The notes below the pieces were generated by a model that saw nothing but the letters and a program-made list of their open reading frames with translations, did no database searches and was not told the DNA's origin. Below, one piece after another: positions 13,266 through 21,346 of a DNA stretch of 25,038 nucleotides. The translations under genes and the position numbers were made by a program. Source of the DNA: a virus. The stretch is taken from positions 1 to 25,038 of IMG/VR virus record IMGVR_UViG_3300042293_000761; one strand, written 5' to 3'. Within the stretch, counting starts at the first letter, position 1. Each line of letters begins with the position of its first letter.

Positions 13266-16200
13266 GTGGTGTTGAAGAACGAATAGTATCAATGAAATTT
13301 GACAATCGACAGTTTGAGTCTAATATTCAAACCTCAATCAATTCTCTTGATAAATTAAAACAATCGTTACAAATGAATGAAGCCGCGCAAGGTTTAAATA
13401 ATTTACAAGCAGGAGCAAACAAATTTTCTCTTGCAACTTTAGGAAATGCAACTAACGGTATATCAGCTAAATTTATTGCGTTATCCACAGTAGCAATCAC
13501 TGCCTTATCAAACATCACTAACAAAGCTGTTGACGCCGGAATTAGCCTTGCAAAATCTTTGACGATTCAGCAGGTTGGCGAAGGTTTAAACCTTTACGAA
13601 TTAAAACTTGGATCAATTCAAACAATTCTTGCAAACACCGCTCGTTACGGAACAAAATTACCACAAGTTACTGCTGCGCTTGACGATTTGAATGAGTACG
13701 CCGACAAGACAATTTATAATTTCGGTGAAATGACAAAAAACGTCGGTCTGTTTACCAACGCCGGAATTAGAATTGAAGACGCAACAACGATGATTAAAGG
13801 TTTCTCTAACGAAGCCGCTGCATCTGGCACAAACGCGCAAGGCGCTGCCGCCGCTGCATATCAGTTATCTCAAGCGTTGTCTTCGGGTCAAGTTCGTCTT
13901 ATGGACTGGCGTTCTTTAACAAACGTGGGTATGGGTAATAAAAACATGCAAGCTAGCCTAATTGAATTAGGCAAATCTATGGGTACTTTTGGTAAAGATA
14001 CAGAAGCGGCAAAACTTGCTAGCACAAACTTTAACGCATCACTTGAAAAAAACTGGTTAACAACTGGCGTTATGACCAATTATTTGAAAATTCAATCTGG
14101 TGAATTATCAAAAGAACAAATGAAATCTTTGGGTTTAACTGACAAACAAATTGCTAAATTTCAAAAGCAAGCAAAAACTGCAGAAGAAGCAGCAACAAAA
14201 GTCCGAACTGGAACGCAATTCTTTAACGTCTTAAAAGAAAGTATTGCTTCTCGATGGTCTGACGTTTTTAATGTAATTATTGGCGATTTTAACGAAGCAA
14301 CAAATTTCTGGACTAAAATCAGTGAAACAATTAGTCCAATGTTAACTGGTCCACTTACCGAACTAACCAAAATGTTAAAAGGGTGGAAAAAATTAGGCGG
14401 TAGAGATGAGGTTATTAAAGGGTTAAGTAATGCTTTACAAATCTTAAAGAATTTACTAGGTCCAATTAAAAAAGCGTTTGAAAAGATATTCCCACCAATG
14501 ACTTCTAAGCAACTTTATAATTTATCTGTATTGTTTAAAGAGTTTACAGAGAACTTAAAAAACGGAGCTATTCCTGTTGGTAAAATATTAGGCGCTGTAT
14601 TTTCAGTTGTCTTTACAGTTATCAAATTAGGCATACGAATTGTCAAAGGAATTCTTGGCGTTTTTGGAAGTTTATTTGGAGCTATTGGCGGCAACCTAGA
14701 TGTTTTCACAAACTTTGCAGATAAAGCACAAACCGTTGCAGACAGTATTAATAAATGGTTAAACACTGTTGGTACAACAATTGAAAACTATTATAAAAAG
14801 ATTAGTGATGCAATTTTTCCAGTTATCACCGCTCTTAAATGGCTCGGTATGGCTTTTGGTTCGTTACTCCGTGGAGACACAGAGAACTTTATTTACAAAC
14901 TCCAAGGTAGCTTTTGGTCATTAAGAGAACTTACAGACCAATGGGCCTATGGTATCGGTAATCTTGGCGAATCATTTTCTAACGCACTGTCTAAAGCTAT
15001 TGACTTTCTAAAGAATACTGGTAACTCAGCATTTGGTCCAATCATTGGAGCCCTTGAGGGCATTAGGCAACTTGTTGACTCATTGTTTAATGGTAAGCTT
15101 ACGGCTGGTCCGTTTGCTGCTAATAACCCATTAATGCAAGGCGTTGATACACTAAGAACTGCTATCAATAACATATTTGATAAAATAACAGAACTAAGTA
15201 GTTTTAAATTCTCCATTAAAGGCGTATCAAAAACTAATGGAGATATGAATAAACTTGCAACGACAGGTGATACTGTAAGTGAGATCTGGTCAAATATTGT
15301 TGATGCGTTAAAGGGTACAGGTGGAGGAATTGGTAAAGCTTTAGCTGGAATTGGCGCACCTCTAGCCGCTCTTTGGACGAAACTTACCGAATGGATTAAG
15401 GGTCTTGATTTCCAAGAAGTGTTAGCTATTGTCAACACCGGTTTCTTTATTGCTTTGTATATAACCCTTCGACGATTCCTTGGAAGTGTTGATAAACTTG
15501 TTCGTGCATTCAGTGGTATTCTAAATCAACTAACTAGCTACTTAAAGACGATGCAAAATGATGTTAGAGCAAACATGATTCTTAAAATTGCAATTGCTGT
15601 CGGAATCTTAGTCTTGTCTTTAATGGCGCTTGCTAAAATTCCAACTAATGACCTCATTTCGGGCATCATTGCTATTGGTATTCTTGTGACTGTTTTAGTA
15701 AAAGCTATGAAGCAACTTAGTGACATAGAACCCAAAGAAAACTCTAAAATTGTAGCAGCAACAACATCTATGATTCTATTAGCATTTGCTGTAAGAATAT
15801 TAGCTAGTGCAGTTGCTAAACTTGGCGCTATGAGCGCGGCAGATCTTGCACAAGGATTGATTGCGGTTGGAGCACTTTTAGCTGGTCTTGGTTTATTTGC
15901 AAAGTTTGCGGCTTTAGATAAAACGTCGGTTGCTGCTGGGGTTAGTCTATTGCTTATGGCAGTTGCTATTAATATTCTAGCTGGAGCTGTTTTTATTCTT
16001 GGTAATTTAAATCCAGAAGATGCTGCTAGAGGTTTAGGTATTATGGCCGCTCTTGTTGCTGGCATTGTGCTTTTACTGGTTTCCTTAAAATCTATGGGTC
16101 CTGGTGCTGCTGGAGCAGGAGTCGCAATTGCTCTTATTGCAGGAGCATTATATTTGCTTGCTGGAGTTGTAGTTATTTTAGGTAATTTAGATGCCGGCGA

Positions 16201-17770
16201 CACAGCTAAGGGCCTTGGCGTCTTGGCAGCATTAATTGGTGGTATATCCGCTTTATTAATTGCTTTGTCAGTCGTAGGTCCTGGCGCACTTGGCGCTGGC
16301 GGGGCAATCTTATTAATTGCCGTAGCTATTGGCCTACTGACAGAATCATTAATTCGTTTAGGTAATATGAAGTGGGATGATGCCGCATCTGGTCTTGGTA
16401 TTCTACTTGCTTTAGCTGGTGTCGTGGCAGTGTTTGGAGCTGTGGCGGCTGTATTTTCTGGTCCGCTTGCATTGTTAGGTACGGCAATCTTACTGTTGGG
16501 CGCCGGATTCTTCTTAGTTGGAACTGGCATGATGTTATTTGCAACAGCTTTAGCCTTGCTAGCCGTTGTTGGAACTCCAGCAACGCTAATTCTTGTTACC
16601 ATGTTTGAAACAATCATTGGGTTAATTCCATTGTTCATTCAACAAATTGGTTTAGGATTAATTGCGCTTGCTGTGGTCCTTAGAGATGCCGGACCTAAAA
16701 TTACAGAAGCACTTGACACGATTATTGCTTCATTAATTCAAGCTATTCGTAATAATATTCCAGCATTTAAAGAGATGATAAAAGAATTAATTGCTGCTGG
16801 AATTGAAGTTTTACGAACTAATATACAAGAATATGTTGATGCTGGCTATGAATTAATTAACAGCTTCCTTGATGGTATGAAGGAAAACATTCCAAAGTTT
16901 GTAACCAAAATTGGCGATTTAATTACAGCTTTTATTACAGAACTTGACAATAATAACCAAAAGATTATTGATGCTGGCGTTGAATTAATAACTAATTTAG
17001 TTACAGGACTTGGCGATGGCGCTTATAAAATTGTAACAGCCGCTGGCGATACAGCTTTAAGGTTTGTCACTGAGTTAACACTTTATATTACTAATAATGC
17101 GCAAAAATTTAACGATGCTGGTAAAGATTTGGTAAATGCTATTGTTGACGGTATTGCCTTAGGTCTTGAAGATGCTCCAGCCATTGTAAAAAGAGCTGCA
17201 GGGAAATTAGGCGGCGCGCTTATTAATGGAGTTAAGGGTGTTCTTCAATCTGAGTCTCCATCTAAGGTATTTATTGGAATTGGTAATGATGTTGTTACTG
17301 GTTTATCCATTGGTTTAGAAGACAATAAGAAACTTGTATCTACAGCAGGAGTAAGTTTAGCTGACACTGTTGTTGATAGTACGGCTAACATGTCACGCGA
17401 TGTTGTTTCTAAATTAAATGAAGCGATGTCTAATGTTGGTAATATTCTATCAACAGACGTTAATATGTCACCGGTTATTACTCCTGTAATCGACCTAACT
17501 CAGTTCCGTAAGGACGCGAGTAAGATGGACTTGGGAGTCTCAAATACAACATTATCGGCTGATTTGTCTTTGACTAAAGCAAATGCCATTTCGAATCTTG
17601 CGGCTGATTTGCAACTGCAAGAGTTGAAAGATAAGCAGTCACCAGATCCAAAGGTTATTCAATTTGTTCAAAATAATAATTCGCCAGAATCGTTATCGAC
17701 TACAGAAATTTATAGGCGGACAAACAACCAACTGTCACAAGCCAAAACTGTTATTGGTAGTGCATCTTAA
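13262..17770 (+). CDS. Tape measure protein
   Basis: ATG 13262 shares ATGA with the upstream stop and gives 1502 residues. Residues 1-80 are helical, and about 85-260 carry the tape measure N-terminal pattern (LYELKLGSIQTILANTA, YADKTIYNFGEMTKN, AAYQLSQALSSGQVRLMDWR, GMGNKNMQASLIELG). Around 750-1140 lies a long, very hydrophobic region with five internal repeats. The C-terminal part has further helices and SPSKVFIGIGNDVVTGL, a common tape measure end motif. It sets tail length and is ejected with the DNA, the hydrophobic part probably entering the host membrane. At the usual 0.15 nm per residue the tail would be near 225 nm. I see no lysozyme or M23 peptidase domain in it. Confidence 0.95.
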   Translation: MSGVEERIVSMKFDNRQFESNIQTSINSLDKLKQSLQMNEAAQGLNNLQAGANKFSLATLGNATNGISAKFIALSTVAITALSNITNKAVDAGISLAKSLTIQQVGEGLNLYELKLGSIQTILANTARYGTKLPQVTAALDDLNEYADKTIYNFGEMTKNVGLFTNAGIRIEDATTMIKGFSNEAAASGTNAQGAAAAAYQLSQALSSGQVRLMDWRSLTNVGMGNKNMQASLIELGKSMGTFGKDTEAAKLASTNFNASLEKNWLTTGVMTNYLKIQSGELSKEQMKSLGLTDKQIAKFQKQAKTAEEAATKVRTGTQFFNVLKESIASRWSDVFNVIIGDFNEATNFWTKISETISPMLTGPLTELTKMLKGWKKLGGRDEVIKGLSNALQILKNLLGPIKKAFEKIFPPMTSKQLYNLSVLFKEFTENLKNGAIPVGKILGAVFSVVFTVIKLGIRIVKGILGVFGSLFGAIGGNLDVFTNFADKAQTVADSINKWLNTVGTTIENYYKKISDAIFPVITALKWLGMAFGSLLRGDTENFIYKLQGSFWSLRELTDQWAYGIGNLGESFSNALSKAIDFLKNTGNSAFGPIIGALEGIRQLVDSLFNGKLTAGPFAANNPLMQGVDTLRTAINNIFDKITELSSFKFSIKGVSKTNGDMNKLATTGDTVSEIWSNIVDALKGTGGGIGKALAGIGAPLAALWTKLTEWIKGLDFQEVLAIVNTGFFIALYITLRRFLGSVDKLVRAFSGILNQLTSYLKTMQNDVRANMILKIAIAVGILVLSLMALAKIPTNDLISGIIAIGILVTVLVKAMKQLSDIEPKENSKIVAATTSMILLAFAVRILASAVAKLGAMSAADLAQGLIAVGALLAGLGLFAKFAALDKTSVAAGVSLLLMAVAINILAGAVFILGNLNPEDAARGLGIMAALVAGIVLLLVSLKSMGPGAAGAGVAIALIAGALYLLAGVVVILGNLDAGDTAKGLGVLAALIGGISALLIALSVVGPGALGAGGAILLIAVAIGLLTESLIRLGNMKWDDAASGLGILLALAGVVAVFGAVAAVFSGPLALLGTAILLLGAGFFLVGTGMMLFATALALLAVVGTPATLILVTMFETIIGLIPLFIQQIGLGLIALAVVLRDAGPKITEALDTIIASLIQAIRNNIPAFKEMIKELIAAGIEVLRTNIQEYVDAGYELINSFLDGMKENIPKFVTKIGDLITAFITELDNNNQKIIDAGVELITNLVTGLGDGAYKIVTAAGDTALRFVTELTLYITNNAQKFNDAGKDLVNAIVDGIALGLEDAPAIVKRAAGKLGGALINGVKGVLQSESPSKVFIGIGNDVVTGLSIGLEDNKKLVSTAGVSLADTVVDSTANMSRDVVSKLNEAMSNVGNILSTDVNMSPVITPVIDLTQFRKDASKMDLGVSNTTLSADLSLTKANAISNLAADLQLQELKDKQSPDPKVIQFVQNNNSPESLSTTEIYRRTNNQLSQAKTVIGSAS
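15629..16540 (+). repeat. Five tandem hydrophobic repeats of about 60 residues in the tape measure
   Basis: Units begin LAKIPTNDLISG, LGAMSAADLAQG, LGNLNPEDAARG, LGNLDAGDTAKG and LGNMKWDDAASG. The last four are 59-61 residues long and the first about 65. Each has a polar opening (LGN, DxAxGLG), a hydrophobic helix, a GPGA-like turn and a second hydrophobic helix. Units 2 to 4 are the most alike. The array spans about 304 residues. Confidence 0.8.
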
Positions 17771-17775
17771 TTATA

Positions 17776-17817
17776 TTTAGGCTAAGCCCTGTATAAACTT
17801 ATGGGGCTTAGCCTAAA
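17776..17817 (+). terminator. 14-bp perfect hairpin between tape measure and distal tail genes
   Basis: TTTAGGCTAAGCCC (17776-17789) pairs perfectly with GGGCTTAGCCTAAA (17804-17817) around a 14-base loop, in the only real gap within the structural operon (17771-17842). There is no T-run after the stem, so it is not a classic intrinsic terminator. It may be an RNA processing or stability element, or a partial terminator that sets the ratio of tape measure to tail-tip proteins. Confidence 0.6.
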
Positions 17818-17842
17818 CATATTCTGAAAGGAGAGATTAAAA

Positions 17843-18691
17843 ATGCTTACAAGTCTTGAAATTAAAACACCAACCGTATTTAGTGCACCGTTTGAATTAT
17901 CAAACGCATCAATTCTATCGGACCCTTTACAGATTTTAAACATTGACGGATTAGGACCAGTTGAAGCATCAATTTCAACCTCTTCTTACGCCACACTAGA
18001 CGGTGAAACTTACGTCGGATCAAATGTTGGCAAACGTAACATTACATTAACTTTAGGTTTAAATCCATATTGGACTGAATACTCAAGTAGTTCAGATTTA
18101 CGTCAATTGGCGTATCAATATTTTATGCCAAAGAATGAAGTTACTTTGATTTTTACAAGCACTAACCTTCCTGTTTGCGAGATTAGCGGGTATGTTGAGT
18201 CAGTCACGCCAAACATATTTAGTGTTAACCCAGAGTTGCAAGTTTCTATTATTTGCCCATTCCCACACTTCCAAGATGTTGACTTTACAGTTGTAAGTGG
18301 TGACGTAACCCAGCGGCCAACTTTAACAACAACCACAATCCCATATATTGGCACTGTACCAACGGGTATTATAATTGATTTTCGAAGAGCCTACGCTAGT
18401 TCGTCTCAAAGCGTCCTTCAGGTTATTAACACGACAAGTAAAACTGATTCTTTTGCAATTACAACTTTAGTGAATAGCACCTACGATGTAAGAATTAATA
18501 CGACTATGGGTAGCAAATCGGCTTTACGCGTAACAAAAGCTACGCAAGCGACTAGCTCAGTCATGAGTGGCGTAACATTGGCCAGCAATTGGATTCAATT
18601 ATATCCAGGTGACAATTTGTTTAACGCCTCAAATAATTTGGATCTAGTAACCTGGGATGTTATTTATAAAACTAAATACGGAGGCCTATAA
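17843..18691 (+). CDS. Distal tail protein (Dit)
   Basis: The 282-residue protein directly follows the tape measure, the normal place of Dit. It begins MLTSLEIKTPTVFSAPF and has LNIDGLGPVEASISTSSYAT, DGETYVGSNVGKRNITLTL, and SGYVESVTPNIFSVNPELQVSI, the pattern of the N-terminal ring domain; the rest is a beta-rich second domain. Dit forms the hexameric hub joining the tail tube to the tip. GAAAGGAGAG (17826-17835) precedes the ATG. The stop overlaps the next start (TAATG), so the two are coupled. Confidence 0.85.
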   Translation: MLTSLEIKTPTVFSAPFELSNASILSDPLQILNIDGLGPVEASISTSSYATLDGETYVGSNVGKRNITLTLGLNPYWTEYSSSSDLRQLAYQYFMPKNEVTLIFTSTNLPVCEISGYVESVTPNIFSVNPELQVSIICPFPHFQDVDFTVVSGDVTQRPTLTTTTIPYIGTVPTGIIIDFRRAYASSSQSVLQVINTTSKTDSFAITTLVNSTYDVRINTTMGSKSALRVTKATQATSSVMSGVTLASNWIQLYPGDNLFNASNNLDLVTWDVIYKTKYGGL

Positions 18692-19821
18692 TGGCTTTAT
18701 ATAAACTTACATCGTCATTTTTGCGCACTGATATTATTGAAGATTTTATAACGATTATTTGGACGGAAAGATATTCAGAAGCTGGGGATTTTGTCATTAC
18801 ACTTCCTATGACAGAAGACAATCTAAATCTATTAGCACCTGGGGATTTTCTAGCTTATAACGACTCGACCGAAGTTGGACTTATTGACACGGTTGTTATT
18901 GAGAATAATGAAATGCGGATTGAAGGAAAATTTTTAGTTTGGTTTCTTAAAAACCGAATTATTCGATCATCCACATTATGGTCCGCTAAAAATTATTCAA
19001 TAACAGATCAGCAAGGAGCCATTGCTACGCGAATTGTATCGGCAATGTGTGTAAACGGAGGACTGGGCATAAGTGGAGCGTATCCTCCAATCCCTGGGGG
19101 CCAAAATGAGGTCATACCCAACCTTGTAGTATCCCCATTAACCGGCGGCTCTAACGTCACGTACGAGGCTAAGTACGGGCCTGTGTACGATGCTGTAGAA
19201 GAAGTTTGTAAGTTATATTCTCTTGGATTTAAATTAATACCAACCGGCGTGTCTGTAGACGGATATACTTTAACGTTTAGCGTTTATAAAGGTCGAAATC
19301 TAACCAGTAGTCAAAGCACATTCCCTGTTGTTTCTTTTCAATCAGCTTTAGACTCGTTAGTTAATGTAAAAGAATTACGCTCGCTTGCGAATTATAAAAA
19401 CGTCGCTTACGCATATTTAACCTCGGATCCTGCCGCCGAAGACCCTTTTGTGATTGGCCTTCGAAACGGCGTAGCATACGTTGATGGAGGGGAAACGGCA
19501 ATAGGTTGGGACCGTCGCACTATGATCTTGTTTGTAGATGATTTTACGTTTGAAGATGCTGGGTCAAGTACTACTACTTTAGGTACAGCTCTAGACAAAA
19601 AAGCAAAAAACGCTTTAATTAACAACAACTACGTGCGAATGGTAGACGGGCAAATTGTACCACAAGTAAATTACACTTTTGGTGTAGACTATTTACTTGG
19701 TGATATTATTGAGTTAAGAACCAATAATAATATTCAATCAACCGCTCGCATAACGGAATATATTCGATCGCATGACTCGACAGGCGAACTTGCTTACCCA
19801 ACGTTATCAATTATTAGTTAG
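18691..19821 (+). CDS. Tail-tip protein, ReqiPepy6 Gp37-like
   Basis: The 376-residue product opens MALYKLTSSFLRTDIIEDF, followed by IIWTERYSEAGDFVITLPM and GEFLVWFL-like (GKFLVWFLKNRII) segments. That matches the Siphovirus ReqiPepy6 Gp37-like family, the tail-associated protein that closes the tube beneath Dit. Later segments (YGPVYDAVEEVCKLYSLGF, DYLLGDIIELRTNN) also fit. It is short for a Tal protein: no peptidase, lysozyme or fibre extension follows, so host binding probably depends on the separate fibre and glycine-rich proteins. GGAG (18680-18683) serves the ATG. Confidence 0.85.
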   Translation: MALYKLTSSFLRTDIIEDFITIIWTERYSEAGDFVITLPMTEDNLNLLAPGDFLAYNDSTEVGLIDTVVIENNEMRIEGKFLVWFLKNRIIRSSTLWSAKNYSITDQQGAIATRIVSAMCVNGGLGISGAYPPIPGGQNEVIPNLVVSPLTGGSNVTYEAKYGPVYDAVEEVCKLYSLGFKLIPTGVSVDGYTLTFSVYKGRNLTSSQSTFPVVSFQSALDSLVNVKELRSLANYKNVAYAYLTSDPAAEDPFVIGLRNGVAYVDGGETAIGWDRRTMILFVDDFTFEDAGSSTTTLGTALDKKAKNALINNNYVRMVDGQIVPQVNYTFGVDYLLGDIIELRTNNNIQSTARITEYIRSHDSTGELAYPTLSIIS

Positions 19822-19829
19822 GATTAGGT

Positions 19830-20111
19830 ATGTCTGAAGAAAAAATTGATGATGCGCTAAGGGTAGCAGAACGTGATGCTGAAATTTTACAAGATGCCAT
19901 TATTCATGGTCATTTACAGCCAATCGAACTTGCTGCTGCTCTATCAGCATTACAAAGACAAGCTTTAACCAACGTTAGGTTATTAACAATTGTTGGCGAT
20001 GATAAATTTGTTACAAGCAAAGAACTTCGCCCATGGAAAGCAGGAGCTTACGCTATTGCGGGCTCAATGCTAACGATTGTCACAGCTCTTGTTACAGGAC
20101 GGTTGTCCTGA
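19830..20111 (+). CDS. Holin-like protein with one C-terminal membrane segment
   Basis: The 93-residue protein has a soluble, charged helical N-terminus (EEKIDDALRVAERDAEILQDAI, about 1-60) and a single C-terminal membrane segment (about 71-90, AGAYAIAGSMLTIVTALVTG) ending in GRLS. This layout is like small XhlA-type or class III holins encoded after tail-tip genes. A holin would let the signal-less endolysin (169-795) reach the wall. Evidence is topology and position only; a tail-associated membrane protein is possible. Confidence 0.55.
   Translation: MSEEKIDDALRVAERDAEILQDAIIHGHLQPIELAAALSALQRQALTNVRLLTIVGDDKFVTSKELRPWKAGAYAIAGSMLTIVTALVTGRLS
20095..20110 (+). promoter_or_regulatory. Hairpin masking the ribosome-binding site of the next gene
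   Basis: CAGGAC (20095-20100), loop GGTT, then GTCCTG (20105-20110) form a perfect 6-bp tetraloop hairpin that contains the only AGGA-like site upstream of ATG 20111 and ends at the start codon. Ribosomes finishing the upstream gene would open it, coupling the two. Confidence 0.5.
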
Positions 20112-20635
20112 TGAAGCACAAATTAACGTGGGTAAGTACTACCGTTTTTATTGCTGTTAGTTCAATCTTAACGTATTATGCAGTGCAATATATTTTTGCG
20201 CAACAGCAAGTTAATAGGGATAAAGCAATTGTTTGGAATGAGATAACATTTCCTGATGGTAAGGTCGGAACAATTAGACCACCTGAGGTTGAAGCTGGCA
20301 ATAATGTCACTTTAACTTATAAAACATATTGTAATTTTGGAGTAAACGTAACCATTAGTAATTGGGTTGATATTTACGATGCAAAAGACAACACAACAAT
20401 TGTGCGTTCTTATTTTTTAAATACTATACAATCTTATAATACAAAACCTGGTTGTATCAGCCCATATATTCAATTAGTAAACATTCCTCAAGATTTAAAT
20501 TTTAGCGTAAACAGCACTAGTAAAATTAGGTTACGTAGTATTTATACTTACGAAAAACCAGAGCAAACAATTAAGGTTCAAACATATTCAGAGCAATTTA
20601 TTTTAGAAAAAATTAAGTTCGCATCTAAAACATAG
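20111..20635 (+). CDS. Membrane-anchored protein with outside-facing domain
   Basis: ATG 20111 overlaps the upstream stop (TGATG) and gives 174 residues. A start further upstream would lie inside the holin-like gene. Residues 6-28 are a membrane segment (WVSTTVFIAVSSILTYYAVQYI), preceded by MKHKLT. The remaining 145 residues look beta-rich (VTLTYKTYCNFGVNVTISNWVDIYD, SIYTYEKPEQTIKVQTY), probably an Ig-like fold outside the membrane; two cysteines (TYCNF, KPGCIS) could form a disulphide. I recognise no family. Co-translation with the holin-like gene suggests a lysis or superinfection-exclusion role. The promoter at 20618 lies within its last codons. Confidence 0.75.
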   Translation: MKHKLTWVSTTVFIAVSSILTYYAVQYIFAQQQVNRDKAIVWNEITFPDGKVGTIRPPEVEAGNNVTLTYKTYCNFGVNVTISNWVDIYDAKDNTTIVRSYFLNTIQSYNTKPGCISPYIQLVNIPQDLNFSVNSTSKIRLRSIYTYEKPEQTIKVQTYSEQFILEKIKFASKT

Positions 20636-20643
20636 GGTATAAT
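20618..20643 (+). promoter_or_regulatory. Repeated phage promoter, site 1
   Basis: TTCGC (20618-20622), 15 bases, TATAATG (20638-20644). Spacer position 5 is A and positions 8-10 are ACA, as at the other four sites. A C-rich leader (GAGCCCCCTACC) and GAAAGGA follow. It overlaps the end of the upstream gene and would drive the 20669 gene. Confidence 0.75.
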
Positions 20644-20668
20644 GAGCCCCCTACCGAAAGGAATTGCT

Positions 20669-20953
20669 TTGTTCACTAACAAGAACCATAAACAATCTGG
20701 CCTCGACAAAATCATCAATGATTTAGAAACTCAAATTCAAGGAAGCACTGTAAGCCTTGACGAGTATTCCAAGCAATTAGACCAGCTTGCTAAACTGTAT
20801 AAGATGAAGGAATCCGTTTCCTCCAATCCTATTAGTAAAGACACTTTGGTTCTAGTTACAGGAAATCTCGCAGGAATTGCGCTAATTCTTGGATTTGAAC
20901 GAGCAAACATTGTGACTAGTAAGGCCTTGAGTTTTGTGATGAAACTTAGGTAA
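20669..20953 (+). CDS. Small conserved membrane protein, TTG start
   Basis: The in-frame ATG at 20642 is part of the promoter TATAATG, so it should not be transcribed. TTG 20669 is six bases after GAAAGGA (20656-20662) and gives 94 residues. The first 55 are charged and helical (KHKQSGLDK-like opening, LDEYSKQLDQLAKLYKMKE), then a membrane-prone segment (TLVLVTGNLAGIALILGF, about 62-80) and ANIVTSKALSFVMKLR. I recall the ending NVITSKALSFVL from conserved phage proteins without known function. It is followed by the long terminator. Confidence 0.8.
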   Translation: MFTNKNHKQSGLDKIINDLETQIQGSTVSLDEYSKQLDQLAKLYKMKESVSSNPISKDTLVLVTGNLAGIALILGFERANIVTSKALSFVMKLR

Positions 20954-20975
20954 CTAGTAAACCAGATAGGACTTA

Positions 20976-21048
20976 AAAACCTTAGAAGGCGTGTAAGAAC
21001 GCAATAATCTTACATGCCTTCTAAGGTTTTACATATCTTATTTTTTTT
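20976..21048 (+). terminator. Very long intrinsic terminator (23-bp stem)
   Basis: The arms 20976-20998 and 21008-21030 pair over 23 positions with one G-T wobble around a 9-base loop, starting AAAACCTTAGAAGG and ending CCTTCTAAGGTTTT. A T8 run follows at 21041-21048. The AAAA/TTTT flanks would allow action in both directions. It separates the transcription from the left from the accessory region, and promoter site 2 begins three bases after it. Confidence 0.9.
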
Positions 21049-21050
21049 AA

Positions 21051-21076
21051 CTCGCAGTAAATACAACTTATATAAT
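21051..21076 (+). promoter_or_regulatory. Repeated phage promoter, site 2
   Basis: CTCGC (21051-21055), 15 bases with A at 5 and ACA at 8-10, TATAATGAG from 21071. The leader ACCCCTAC and then AAGGAGAGG lead to the 36-residue gene. It sits straight after the long terminator. Confidence 0.8.
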
Positions 21077-21102
21077 GAGACCCCTACAAGGAGAGGTATT
21101 AT

Positions 21103-21213
21103 ATGAGTACACTATTAAAGTTTGTAAAAGTCGTAGCCCTATTCTATGCCGTCATCTTAATGATGATGCTTGGATTGGTTGTGATGACAAACCTGTTTCT
21201 ACTCGCATCTTAA
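21103..21213 (+). CDS. 36-residue single-pass membrane protein
   Basis: ATG 21103 follows AAGGAGAGG (21088-21096). The product starts MSTLLKFVKVVALFYAV and continues ILMMMLGLVVMTNLFLLAS, almost entirely one hydrophobic helix (about 8-35) after a short cationic start. It is a complete transcription unit: promoter site 2 just upstream and a terminator (21233-21263) just downstream. Genes this small are usually missed. Possible roles are a membrane regulator, antiholin-like peptide or superinfection-exclusion peptide; no family is recognised. A different overlapping frame starting at the promoter ATG (21075) is less credible. Confidence 0.7.
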   Translation: MSTLLKFVKVVALFYAVILMMMLGLVVMTNLFLLAS

Positions 21214-21232
21214 CTATTTGTATAATCTCAAC

Positions 21233-21263
21233 ACTAAGGCCCCTAACACGGGCTTTAGTTTTT
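21233..21263 (+). terminator. Intrinsic terminator after the 36-residue gene
   Basis: ACTAAGGCCC (21233-21242) pairs with GGGCTTTAGT (21250-21259), one G-T wobble, 7-base loop, followed by a T run to 21263. Promoter site 3 starts two bases later. Confidence 0.9.
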
Positions 21264-21264
21264 G

Positions 21265-21290
21265 CTCGCGTAAAAAACATATACTATAAT
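21265..21290 (+). promoter_or_regulatory. Repeated phage promoter, site 3
   Basis: CTCGC (21265-21269), 15 bases with A at 5 and ACA at 8-10, TATAATGAG from 21285. Unlike the other four sites, the leader is longer and includes a hairpin with a T run (21319-21346) before the next genes. Confidence 0.75.
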
Positions 21291-21346
21291 GAGAAGAAGG
21301 AATTAATTTTCCCGTAGACCCCCTAACTACGTTTCTTCTCTTTTTT
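21291..21346 (+). terminator. Structured leader: possible attenuator or small RNA
   Basis: Directly after the -10 of promoter site 3, CGTAG (21314-21318) pairs with CTACG (21327-21331) around ACCCCCTAA-like sequence, and TTTCTTCTC followed by T6 comes next. GAGAAGAA (21291-21298) could pair with TTCTTCTC (21333-21340), but it lies largely before the expected start point near 21297. The stem plus T run could terminate a short RNA or control read-through into the 21376 and 21566 genes. Confidence 0.5.

Noticed and set aside
15538-16638. Long open frame of 366 codons on the - strand
   Set aside because: It lies wholly opposite the hydrophobic repeats of the tape measure. Its Ala/Pro/Ile/Thr-rich composition mirrors Gly/Ala/Leu/Ile codons on the + strand. 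No ribosome-binding site or recognisable domain was seen.
21075-21317. 80-codon + frame starting at the promoter site 2 ATG
   Set aside because: Its start is part of TATAATG, it has no ribosome-binding site, and it reads through a terminator and another promoter. The 36-residue gene in another frame has the proper site.
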